The position numbers and the translations under genes were made by a program. Positions 41,033 through 48,825 of a stretch of DNA of 64,000 nucleotides are shown in pieces. Numbering within the stretch: the stretch's first letter is position 1; the number at the start of each line of letters is the position of its first letter. Source of the stretch: Sphaerisporangium viridialbum (GTDB taxonomy: Bacteria > Actinomycetota > Actinomycetes > Streptosporangiales > Streptosporangiaceae); contig NZ_CP187232.1 in assembly GCF_049674955.1 (NCBI RefSeq), positions 62,001 through 126,000 of the forward strand, written 5' to 3'. The notes under the pieces are model-generated. The model saw only the letters and a list, made by a program, of their open reading frames with translations. It did no database searches and was not told the origin of the DNA.

Positions 41033-41677
41033 TCACGCCGCTTCAACGAGGCCGAGCCTCGCGTGCATCCGTTCTCGGACCTGCGGCCACTCGGTGCTGA
41101 GGATCGAGTAGTAGGCGGTATCTCGGACCGTGTCGTCGGCGCCTCGGCTGTCCGCCCGCCGCACCCCGTCGAGGTGTGCGCCGAGGGCCTCGATGGCGGC
41201 CCGGGAACGTACGTTGCGTACGTCTGCCTTCAGGGTGATGCGGTGGACCTGCCAGGTCTCGAAGGCGAGCGAGAGCATGAGGTACTTGCTCTCCCGGTTC
41301 ACGCTGGTGCCCTGGGCCGATGCGGCCAGCCAGGTGTAACCGATGTCCGCCACGGACGGGACCTCGCCCACCACGCCCCGCGCGCCGGGAGGCCAGGGCA
41401 GGGGGCCCTGCCAGTACTCCAGGTGCATGAGACGGGTGGCACCGACGATTCTGTCGGTGTGCAGCCACCGGATGGCGAAGGGCACGGTACGGCCCTCCGC
41501 CTGCTCAGCCAGAGCCGCCTCGACGTACGAGGTCATCTCTTCCCGGCCAACGGGAACGCGGGTGAAGGCATACGTGGAGCGGTCTTCACTCGCCGCGGTG
41601 ACCAGGTCGTCGACCACCGCGTGGCTGAGAGGTTCCAGGCGCACGGAGCGCCCGGACAGGGTGACAAAAGCGGGCAT
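41033..41677 (-). CDS. GNAT acetyltransferase (RimL-like)
   Basis: This is a 214-residue acetyltransferase starting at ATG 41677 (MPAFVTLSGRSVRLEPLSHAVVDDLVTAA). RimL-type marks are IRWLHTDRIVGATRLMHLEYWQ, DIGYTWLAASAQGTSVNRESKYLMLSLAFETWQVHRITLKADVRNVRSRAAIEALGAHLDGVRRA. In-frame codons continue 700 bases upstream, but that extension runs antisense through the aminotransferase gene and is not coding. The substrate could be an N-terminal amine of a protein or a small molecule. Confidence 0.87.
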   Translation of the reverse strand: MPAFVTLSGRSVRLEPLSHAVVDDLVTAASEDRSTYAFTRVPVGREEMTSYVEAALAEQAEGRTVPFAIRWLHTDRIVGATRLMHLEYWQGPLPWPPGARGVVGEVPSVADIGYTWLAASAQGTSVNRESKYLMLSLAFETWQVHRITLKADVRNVRSRAAIEALGAHLDGVRRADSRGADDTVRDTAYYSILSTEWPQVRERMHARLGLVEAA

Positions 41678-41840
41678 GAGCACATGATGAGGGCTCTCTT
41701 GTAGACGCTGCACCAAATCCGATGGAACATCTTGGGGGGCGTCCGGGAGAGCAGTGATCCGAAGCGAGAAACCGCAGGTCAGACGGGTGATATCGACCCT
41801 CGCCCGCAGGGGCCGAACGGTAAAGCTTCGGTAATGCAGA

Positions 41841-43121
41841 TCACGGGGTAACAGGGGCGAGCGAGCCGGGCATCCAGGCGGCGAACCGCCTCCTTTCCGT
41901 GAACCTCGCGAGGGCCTCTTCCAGGTGCCCGAGAGAGGCCGCCACCCATGGCAGATCGAGCGGCCGCTCGGCGTCCAGCGTGGCGAGCCGCTGCTCCTCG
42001 CCCTCGCCGTACAGGAGGCTGGTGGCGACCCGCACGCGGTGGTTCCCTGGCGCGTCGCCGAACGCCGACCCCGGCAGCACGCCCACCCCGTGCTCGTCGA
42101 GCAGGGCCGAGGCGAGCTCGGCCGAGGTGGTGAACCGCCGCAGGGGCGCGAGGTCGGGGTAGAGGTAGAACCCGCCCTGCGGGTGCGCCAGGTGGGCGCC
42201 CGCCCTCGCGAAACGGTCGGCCACCGCCCGCGCCACGACGCCGTGAAGCCGCCTGCTCGCGGTGACGCGCTCGACCAGCTCGGGCGGCTCGGTGTACGCG
42301 TACGCCGCCGCGTGCTGCACCGGGGCGGCCGGGCTCGACCAGATCTCGGAGGCGATGGCGAGCAGGGTGTCACGCAGGGGAACCGACGTGAGCCGTGCCA
42401 CCCCGATGCGCCACCCGCCGATCGCGAGGCTCTTGCTCAGCCCGCTGGTGATGATGGTGCGCTCGGGCGCGATGTCGGCCGGGCTGAGGAAGGCCTCGCT
42501 CTGGTCGTGGACGAGGTCGCGGTAGATCTCGTCCGAGATGATCATCAGGTCCAGGTCCCGGGCGGTCTGCGCGAGACGGGCGACGGTCTCCGGGGTCGCC
42601 AGCCTCCCCGTCGGGTTGTCGGGCAGCGTCAGCAGGACCGAGTTGACCGTGCGGCCCTGGGCGCGCGCGTGCAGGACGGCACCCGCCACCTGGTCCGGGT
42701 CCGGCGTCCCCCCCTCGCCGGGAGGCGCAGGTACCAGGATCGGGCGGACGCCCGCGAGATCGGCCTGGGCCGCGTAGCTCACCCAGCTCGGCATCGGCAG
42801 CACGATGTCGCCGCCGATCGCGAGCAGGAGCGCGTAGAGGAGCGGCTTGCTACCTGGGCCGCAGACGACCAGTTCGGGGTCGGTGGGCAGGCCGCGCCTG
42901 GCCCAGTAGCCCGCCGCCGCCTCGCGGAGGCCGAGGGCGCCCGCGACCGGTCCGTAGCCGTTCTCCTGCGAGGCCCCGGCCAGGCGCTCGCGCAGTGCCG
43001 GGTGGACGGGAAGGCCGGCCTCGCCGAAGGCCAGGTTCAGAACCCGCTGCCCGGCGCGGCGTCTTCGGGCAATGTCCTCATTAGCCGCCAGAGTGGCAGA
43101 AAGCGTGATGTTCACGGTCAT
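41841..43121 (-). CDS. Class I/II pyridoxal-phosphate aminotransferase
   Basis: This is a 426-residue fold-type I aminotransferase. The PLP lysine is in TSGLSKSLAIGGWRIG, the cofactor pocket Asn-Pro in LTLPDNPTGR and Asp-x-x-Tyr in ISDEIYRDL; the substrate Arg is expected in HRVRVATSLLYGEG. The group includes aspartate and aromatic aminotransferases. AGGAGG lies only 2 nt before ATG 43121, so GTG 43115 (8-nt spacing, 424 residues) may be the true start. It is divergent from a LysR gene that probably regulates it. The amino acid used is unknown. Confidence 0.9.
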   Translation of the reverse strand: MTVNITLSATLAANEDIARRRRAGQRVLNLAFGEAGLPVHPALRERLAGASQENGYGPVAGALGLREAAAGYWARRGLPTDPELVVCGPGSKPLLYALLLAIGGDIVLPMPSWVSYAAQADLAGVRPILVPAPPGEGGTPDPDQVAGAVLHARAQGRTVNSVLLTLPDNPTGRLATPETVARLAQTARDLDLMIISDEIYRDLVHDQSEAFLSPADIAPERTIITSGLSKSLAIGGWRIGVARLTSVPLRDTLLAIASEIWSSPAAPVQHAAAYAYTEPPELVERVTASRRLHGVVARAVADRFARAGAHLAHPQGGFYLYPDLAPLRRFTTSAELASALLDEHGVGVLPGSAFGDAPGNHRVRVATSLLYGEGEEQRLATLDAERPLDLPWVAASLGHLEEALARFTERRRFAAWMPGSLAPVTP

Positions 43122-43213
43122 AACCTCCTAGTACCGGGGAACGTCCCCAAGCTTGAGCGGGTACACCCATCAGTACAAGCGAGGCTTTTCGTGGGTGACC
43201 ATAAGGAGAACCG

Positions 43214-44161
43214 ATGCTCGATCTCCGGCGCCTGGCGTTGCTGTGTGAGTTCGCGCGCAGAGGGAGTATCGCCGCGACCGCCGCCTCGCTCGGGTACAGC
43301 GCGTCGGCCGTGTCCCAGCAACTCGCGGCCCTGGAACGCGAGACGGGCTCGGTTCTGCTGGACCGTACGTCCCGGAGCGCCGAGCTCACGGACGCGGGGC
43401 ACCGTCTCGTCGAGCACGCCGAGCGGATCCTCGCCATGGTGGAGACGGCCGAGTCCGACCTGTCCGCCCACGCGGCCACTCCTTCCGGCCGCGTCGTGGT
43501 GACCGCCTTCCCGACGGCGGCGGTCGCGTTCGCGCCGGTGCTCGCCAGGTCACTGCGCCGCCACACGTCCCTGTCCCTGCGGCTACGGCAGAGTCGCTCC
43601 GGGCGTGGCATGCGAGAGGTGCGGGCGGGCGAGGTCGACATCGCGCTCGTGGACGACTGGTACGGGAGCATCCGCGCGCGGGGCACCGAGGCGTTGCGCG
43701 TGATGCCGCTGCTCGTGGACCCGCTCGTGCTGGTCGTGCCACGGCGGCACCGCATGGCCGACCCTTCGGTGCCGGTGGACCTGTGGGCGCTGCGTGACGA
43801 GCCGTGGATGGCGACGCCGGACGGCGAGCCCTCCCGCATGGCGGTGGACAGGCTGCTCTCCGAAGTGGGAGGCGCCCACCCGGTGCCGTGGGAGTTCGAG
43901 GGCCTCGGGACCATCCTGAGCCTCGTGGCCAAGGGCATCGGCATCGCCGCCGTGCCCGCCCTCGCGCTGGCCGCTGGAGTGCGGGGCGTCGCGGTGCGGG
44001 AGTTCCCCGGCAACCCGGTCACCCGCGAGGTGCAGGCCGTGGTCAGGGCGTCGAGCGTGAACCGCCCGTCGGTGGCCGCGACCCTGCGGGCGCTGCACGT
44101 GGCGGCGCGCTACCTGGCCGCCGATCTGGCCCCGGTGCGCTTCTCCGCCGATCCGGTGTGA
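43214..44161 (+). CDS. LysR-family transcriptional regulator
   Basis: This is a 315-residue regulator. The winged helix is at the start (MLDLRRLALLCEFARRGSIAATAASLGYSASAVSQQLAALERETGSVLLDRTSRSAELTDAG), followed by a periplasmic-binding-like effector domain (GRVVVTAFPTAAVAFAPVLARSL, then EVDIALVDDWYG, and GLGTILSLVAKGIGIAAVPALAL). AAGGAG precedes the ATG. The 92-bp gap to the divergent aminotransferase must hold the shared operator. The effector is probably related to the amino acid handled by that enzyme. Confidence 0.92.
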   Translation: MLDLRRLALLCEFARRGSIAATAASLGYSASAVSQQLAALERETGSVLLDRTSRSAELTDAGHRLVEHAERILAMVETAESDLSAHAATPSGRVVVTAFPTAAVAFAPVLARSLRRHTSLSLRLRQSRSGRGMREVRAGEVDIALVDDWYGSIRARGTEALRVMPLLVDPLVLVVPRRHRMADPSVPVDLWALRDEPWMATPDGEPSRMAVDRLLSEVGGAHPVPWEFEGLGTILSLVAKGIGIAAVPALALAAGVRGVAVREFPGNPVTREVQAVVRASSVNRPSVAATLRALHVAARYLAADLAPVRFSADPV

Positions 44162-44166
44162 AACGG

Positions 44167-44205
44167 CGTACGGCTCCCGCCGCGGTGGCCGGCGGGAGCC
44201 GTACG
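44167..44205. terminator. Bidirectional hairpin terminator
   Basis: CGTACGGCTCCCGCC at 44167-44181 pairs perfectly with GGCGGGAGCCGTACG at 44191-44205 across a 9-nt loop. It lies between the convergent LysR and SCO5389-like genes. Confidence 0.85.
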
Positions 44206-44227
44206 GAGTGCTGTGCCGCGGCCGGCG

Positions 44228-44614
44228 TTAGCAGTCGACCAGCTCGGGCTGCTGGTTGAGGATCTGGGCGCGCGCGGTGACGAACTCCGCGTGCGCCTTC
44301 TCGGCCGTCGGGTCGAACACGGCGACGCGGTGGCAGTTCTGGAAGGCGAGCCGCACGCCGAAGTGACGCTCCAGCGCACCGCGCATGGCGTCACTGGCCA
44401 GGCACCGCAGGAGCTGGCCGCGCGCGGCCTCGTCCGGCGGTGGCGTGTGGTTGTCCGCGAACTCGGCGCCGCTCTCCTGGCGTTGCCGGACCAGCCCGGT
44501 GATCAGGGCCCAGGCGTACGGGAGTGAGTCGCGGACGCAGGCGAGGAACGCCTCGTCGTCGACCTCACCCGCGCGGGCCTGGTCGATGAGCTCGTTCGGA
44601 ACGGTCAGCGACAT
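44228..44614 (-). CDS. SCO5389-family protein
   Basis: This is a 128-residue soluble protein that closely resembles the Streptomyces SCO5389 family in memory: MSLTVPNELIDQARAGEVDDEAFLACVRDSLPYAW, then GAEFADNHTPPPDEAARGQLLRCLASDAMRGALERHFGVRLAFQNCHRVAVF, ending ILNQQPELVDC. ATG 44614 has AGGAG upstream. It lies 100 nt downstream of a ParA-like ATPase gene on the same strand. No biochemical function is known to me. Confidence 0.82.
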   Translation of the reverse strand: MSLTVPNELIDQARAGEVDDEAFLACVRDSLPYAWALITGLVRQRQESGAEFADNHTPPPDEAARGQLLRCLASDAMRGALERHFGVRLAFQNCHRVAVFDPTAEKAHAEFVTARAQILNQQPELVDC

Positions 44615-44714
44615 GCTTGGTTCTCCTCTCGAGAGGGACGATTTCGACGTTAGGCGTCGTGTGGGCACGACTCCAGGTGGCGTGATGGGGACAGTCGCGT
44701 AGGCGCTCGGCGCG

Positions 44715-45671
44715 TCATCCGGCCGCGACGGTCGGCCGCTCGCCGAAGACGAAGTCGTGGTCGATCTGCTGGAGGAGGTCCTCGCCGGTGGCGCGGTTGG
44801 CCCACGCCCGCGCGTTGCGGGTGTGGAACTCGATCGCCTGGCGGCCGAACCTCTCCCAGTCCTTCTTCTGGGCGCGCAGGTGGCTCATGAGCACCGTGAG
44901 GGCCTCCCGGTTGGCCGGTTCGAGGTCGTCGAGGGTGAACGCGCGGCCCTGCTCCATGGAGCGGACGGCCGGCGAGTGGTCCAGGCACACCAGCAGGTCG
45001 TCGCCGACCTGCTCGCGGAGGAAGGCGACGTCGGTCTCGGAGTGGACCTTGTTGCCGACCACCGCGATCGGCACGTCGAAGTCGCGGGCGTGGTCGCGGT
45101 ACTGGCGGTAGACGCTCACGCCCTGCCGGGTCGGCTCGGCGACCAGGAAGGTCATGTCGAACCGGGTGAACAGCCCGGAGGCGAAGGAGTCGCCGCCGGC
45201 GGTCATGTCGACGATGACGTGCTCTTCGGGCCCGTCGACGAGGTGGTTGAGGAACAGCTCCACCGCGCCGACCTTGGAGTGGTAGCACGCCACACCGAGG
45301 TCGTCCTCGCTGAAGGGGCCGGTGACCATCAGCTGGAATCCCTGCACGCTCGTGGCGAACCGCTCCATGAAGAAGGGATCGGTGACGCTCACCAGCCGCG
45401 AGCCCCGGCCGGGCGGGGTGGTCTTGACCATGGACGCGGCCGAGGTGACCCGGGGGTTGTCGCCCCGCAGGTACTCCTTGATCTCGCTTATATGGGCGCC
45501 CAGCGGGCGGGGCAGCGCCGACGGGCCGAGCCCGAGCACCAGCCCCAGATGCTGGTTGATGTCCGCGTCGATGGCGACCACCTGGCCGCCCTGCCGCGCT
45601 GCATACCTGGCGAACAGGGACGAAAGCGTTGTCTTGCCGCTCCCGCCCTTGCCGACGAAGGCAACTCTCAT
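44715..45671 (-). CDS. ParA/CooC-like P-loop ATPase
   Basis: This is a 318-residue cytoplasmic ATPase of the SIMIBI class. The deviant Walker A is MRVAFVGKGGSGKTTLSSLFARYAA (GKGGSGKTT, residues 7-15), switch I is in VAIDADINQHLGLVLGLG, and HVIVDMTAGGDSFASGLFTRFDMTFLVAEPT carries the DMTA(G) switch II. This fits CooC/MinD-like proteins that insert metals or localise complexes. Chromosome segregation is unlikely because no parB is near. Its SCO5389-like neighbour is probably a partner. It diverges from an APC permease gene across a gap with a perfect DnaA box. Confidence 0.87.
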   Translation of the reverse strand: MRVAFVGKGGSGKTTLSSLFARYAARQGGQVVAIDADINQHLGLVLGLGPSALPRPLGAHISEIKEYLRGDNPRVTSAASMVKTTPPGRGSRLVSVTDPFFMERFATSVQGFQLMVTGPFSEDDLGVACYHSKVGAVELFLNHLVDGPEEHVIVDMTAGGDSFASGLFTRFDMTFLVAEPTRQGVSVYRQYRDHARDFDVPIAVVGNKVHSETDVAFLREQVGDDLLVCLDHSPAVRSMEQGRAFTLDDLEPANREALTVLMSHLRAQKKDWERFGRQAIEFHTRNARAWANRATGEDLLQQIDHDFVFGERPTVAAG

Positions 45672-45786
45672 ATGTCGGATCCAATCTGATTATGAAAACC
45701 ATTGCAAGTACCGAGCGCCTCATCATGCCACGCGCCAGGCCCTTCTTCAGCGGTTCATGACCTCGCCGACCTGGTCCTTGTCACGG

Positions 45787-45795
45787 TTGTCCACA
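45787..45795 (+). promoter_or_regulatory. Isolated perfect DnaA box
   Basis: TTGTCCACA occurs at 45787-45795, in the 207-bp divergent gap between the ParA-like ATPase and permease genes. It is a single box, so it may be chance. Confidence 0.3.
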
Positions 45796-45878
45796 GGAGG
45801 CGGCCGTTGGTCACCGTGGACCCCTGAGGTTGAGTAGGGTTCCTGTCGTCCTGCGGCACTTACTGAGGGGTGACAAGG

Positions 45879-47813
45879 GTGGCGGCCACTTCGACTCCAT
45901 CGGCGGCCGAAGAGCGCGCCGACGAGAAACTGCGCGCCTGGCTGCTGCACGGCCTGCTCCAGTCCGACCGCAAGTCCGTCGGCCACCACGCCGAGCCGGC
46001 GTCCCACGAGCAGCACCGGTGGTGGCAGGTCATGTGCCTCACCGGTGTCGACTACTTCTCGACGCTCGGCTACCAGCCGGGCATCGCCGCGCTGGCCGCC
46101 GGGTCGCTCTCGCCCATCGCCACGCTGCTGCTCGTCGCGCTCACCCTGTTCGGCGCCCTGCCGACCTACCGCGCCGTGGCCGCTGAAAGCCCGAACGGCC
46201 TGGGCTCGCTCTCCATGCTCGAAGGCTTACTGCCCGGGTGGCGGGGCAAGCTCCTCGTGCTGTTCCTGCTCGGGTTCGTCGCCACGGCGTTCGTCGTCAC
46301 CATCACCTTGTCCGCGGCCGACGCCACGGCCCACGTCCTGCAGAACCCCTTCGTCCCCGACTTCTTCCAGGGGTGGAAGGTCCCGATCACGCTGCTGCTC
46401 ATCGCGCTGCTCGGCGTGGTGTTCCTGGGCGGCTTCAGCGAGGCCATCGGCCTGGCCGTGATCCTCGTGGCGATCTATCTGCTGTTCAACGTCGTGGTTG
46501 TGGTCACCGCCGTCGTGCAGGCCGTCGCCCACCCGGCCATGGTGGGCGACTGGCAGCACGCGCTCACCACCGAGCATTCGGGGCCGCTCGCGATGATCGG
46601 CCTGTCGCTGTTCGTGATGCCGAAGCTCGCGCTCGGCCTGTCGGGGTTCGAGACCGGCGTCGCGGTGATGCCTCTGGTGAAGGGTGATCTGGAGCAGCGC
46701 ATCAAGGGCGCCAGGCTGCTGCTGACCGTCGCCGCCCTGATCATGAGCGTCTTCCTCATCGCCAGCAGCTTCGCCACCAGCGTGCTCATCCCCGCCGAGG
46801 AGTTCAAGGAGGGGGGCAAGGCCAGCGGGCGCGCCCTGGCCTACCTCGCCCACCACTACCTCGGCGACCTGTTCGGCACGGCGTACGACATCAGCACGAT
46901 CGCCATCCTGTGGTTCGCCGGCGCGTCGGCCATGGCGGGCCTGCTCAACATCGTGCCGCGCTACCTTCCCCGCTACGGCATGGCCCCCGACTGGACCCGG
47001 GCCGTGCGTCCCCTGGTGCTGGTGTTCACCGGCATCGCGTTCGCCATCACGATCTTCTTCCACGCGGGCGTCGAGGAGCAGGGCGGGGCGTACGCCACGG
47101 GCGTGCTCGCGCTGATCCTCTCGGCGGCGGTCGCGGTCACCCTGTCCTCCTGGCAGCACGGCAGGCGCGGCCGGGCGGCCGGTTTCGGCGTGGTGGCGCT
47201 GATCCTCGCCTACACGGCGGTCGCCAACATCATCGAGCGTCCCGACGGCTTGAAGATCGCCTTCCTCTTCGTCATCGCCATCGTCGTCACCTCGATCATC
47301 TCCCGGGCCACGCGCTCGACCGAGCTGCGCGTCAGCGCCATCGAGCTGGACGAGAAGGCCAAGAGCCTCATCGAGGTCCCCGGCAAGATCCGCATCATCG
47401 CCAATGAGCCCGACGCGCGCGATGAGCGGGAGTACGCCGACAAGGACCACGAGACGCGGCGCAACCACCACCTGCCCGACGACGAGCCCCTGCTCTTCCT
47501 TGAGATCACGGTGGGGGACGCCTCAGAGTTCCACTCCGAGCTCTGCGTGGTCGGTGAGGAGCGGCACGGCTACAAGATCCTGCGGGTGCGAGGCGCCACC
47601 GTGCCCAACGCGATCGCGGCCGTCCTGCTGCACATCCGCGACGAGACGGGCAAGCTCCCGCACGTCTACTTCCACTGGTCCGAGGGCAACCCGATCGCCG
47701 CGCTCCTGCGCTACCTGGTCTTCGGCGGGGGCGACGTCGCGCCTCTCACCCGGGAGGTGCTCCGCCAGGCCGAGCCCGACGACACCCGCCGCCCCCCGGT
47801 CCACGTCGGCTGA
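45879..47813 (+). CDS. APC-superfamily permease with large cytosolic C-terminus
   Basis: This is a 644-residue membrane transporter. About twelve hydrophobic segments span residues 50-500 (starting LTGVDYFSTLGYQPGIAALAAG and ending FLFVIAIVVTSIISRATR). The remaining 145 residues are soluble, with EVPGKIRIIANEPDA, PLLFLEITVGDASEFHSELCVVGEERHGYKILRVRG and HVYFHWSEGNPIAALLRYLVFGG. The plan resembles amino-acid or KimA-type potassium permeases of the APC superfamily. Substrate assignment is not possible by eye. I chose GTG 45879 because GAGGGG lies 8 nt upstream; GTG 45870 is also in frame. Confidence 0.85.
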   Translation: MAATSTPSAAEERADEKLRAWLLHGLLQSDRKSVGHHAEPASHEQHRWWQVMCLTGVDYFSTLGYQPGIAALAAGSLSPIATLLLVALTLFGALPTYRAVAAESPNGLGSLSMLEGLLPGWRGKLLVLFLLGFVATAFVVTITLSAADATAHVLQNPFVPDFFQGWKVPITLLLIALLGVVFLGGFSEAIGLAVILVAIYLLFNVVVVVTAVVQAVAHPAMVGDWQHALTTEHSGPLAMIGLSLFVMPKLALGLSGFETGVAVMPLVKGDLEQRIKGARLLLTVAALIMSVFLIASSFATSVLIPAEEFKEGGKASGRALAYLAHHYLGDLFGTAYDISTIAILWFAGASAMAGLLNIVPRYLPRYGMAPDWTRAVRPLVLVFTGIAFAITIFFHAGVEEQGGAYATGVLALILSAAVAVTLSSWQHGRRGRAAGFGVVALILAYTAVANIIERPDGLKIAFLFVIAIVVTSIISRATRSTELRVSAIELDEKAKSLIEVPGKIRIIANEPDARDEREYADKDHETRRNHHLPDDEPLLFLEITVGDASEFHSELCVVGEERHGYKILRVRGATVPNAIAAVLLHIRDETGKLPHVYFHWSEGNPIAALLRYLVFGGGDVAPLTREVLRQAEPDDTRRPPVHVG

Positions 47814-47836
47814 CCGATCTCACCGGGCTGACCGTC

Positions 47837-48691
47837 TCACGCGGGCGCGTCCGGGTCAGGTGGTGTCGGGGCGTCCGCGTCAGGTGGTGTCGGGGGGAGG
47901 AGGTCTTCTGGGGTGGAGATCTGGAAGCCCCAGACATCGGTCACGAGCCCGTTGAAGGCGTCCGCGACGGCCAGGGCCGCCGCCCCGGTGTCGAGCAGGG
48001 CGTCGTTCCCCGTCAGGACGACCGTGCCGTCGGAGTCCTCGAAGGGACGCACGTCCACCTGGACCACCTCGGTGGCGTACGGCATGACGGCGCGCACGGC
48101 CGAAGGGATCTCGCTCGTGTAGGCGAGAGACACCAGAATGTCCGCTCCGCCGTACATGCGGAAGTTCTCCGCGTACCGATGGACGACGCCGTCGAGGAGC
48201 TCGGACGAACCCGCGTCCTCCCAGGCCTGCTTCAGCGACTCGGCCGGGCGCAGGTGGTCTCGCAGCAGCGAGATCATCTCCTCGTGCGACGGCATCTCCC
48301 CGAGGTACGCGATCGGACCCAGGTGACCGTCGTCGGCGGGGTCGCTCATCTCACCTCGCGTCATGGCCCAGCCGCCGAGGCGGTAGGCGATGCCCTCCGC
48401 CAGCCGCTTGTCGAGACCGTTCACGGGCAGCGGGCCGTCGGCGACGACCCGATGAGCCCAGAGCTGGTCCTCGTCCGTGATCATAAGCTTGCGGAGCTCC
48501 GGCTCCACCAGCTCGACGCCGGCCTTGACCTGGATCCCCGTGAGCACGATGTCGTCGCCGTCGGCGTGCGCGCCGGGATCGGCCAGCCGCAGGACCGCCA
48601 GCAGTTCCGTCGTGCTCGTCTTGGCGGGCAGCAGAACGGTGGGTCCCGTGCGCAGATGGCCGAGAAGAAGACGCTTCGAGAGCCAGCTCAT
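47837..48691 (-). CDS. Hypothetical protein with proline-rich tail
   Basis: This is a 284-residue soluble protein. ATG 48691 follows GAGGAG; ATG 48697 is two codons earlier. It has a folded acidic body (VVADGPLPVNGLDKRLAEGIAYRLGGWAMTRGEMSDPADDGHLGPIAYLGEMPSHEEMISLLRDHL, then VDVRPFEDSDGTVVLTGNDALLDTGAAALAVADAFN) and ends in a short repeated PTPPDxDAPA tail, visible in the DNA as a repeat near 47850-47900. No known domain is recognised. It lies convergent to the APC permease (23-nt gap) and upstream of a kinase gene. Confidence 0.6.
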   Translation of the reverse strand: MSWLSKRLLLGHLRTGPTVLLPAKTSTTELLAVLRLADPGAHADGDDIVLTGIQVKAGVELVEPELRKLMITDEDQLWAHRVVADGPLPVNGLDKRLAEGIAYRLGGWAMTRGEMSDPADDGHLGPIAYLGEMPSHEEMISLLRDHLRPAESLKQAWEDAGSSELLDGVVHRYAENFRMYGGADILVSLAYTSEIPSAVRAVMPYATEVVQVDVRPFEDSDGTVVLTGNDALLDTGAAALAVADAFNGLVTDVWGFQISTPEDLLPPTPPDADAPTPPDPDAPA

Positions 48692-48779
48692 GCACATCTC
48701 CTCGTGATCGAGATACGACCGACCTTAGTAGGAATTCGTCGAGCGGCGATGCCTTGTGGCCCGTCCGTGGGGGCCTATT

Positions 48780-48825
48780 TCGCGAAGGTCACCGCCGACA
48801 GGCAGCGAACCTATCGCGAAGGTCA
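48780..48825 (-). repeat. Direct repeat at the kinase 3' end
   Basis: TCGCGAAGGTCA occurs at 48780-48791 and 48814-48825, 34 bp apart; the second copy overlaps the last bases of the kinase gene. No gene is seen in this 131-bp gap. Confidence 0.55.

Noticed and set aside
41678..42373. In-frame extension of the GNAT gene by 232 codons
   Set aside because: The extension is antisense-like sequence through the aminotransferase end and has no start signal. The fold begins at ATG 41677.
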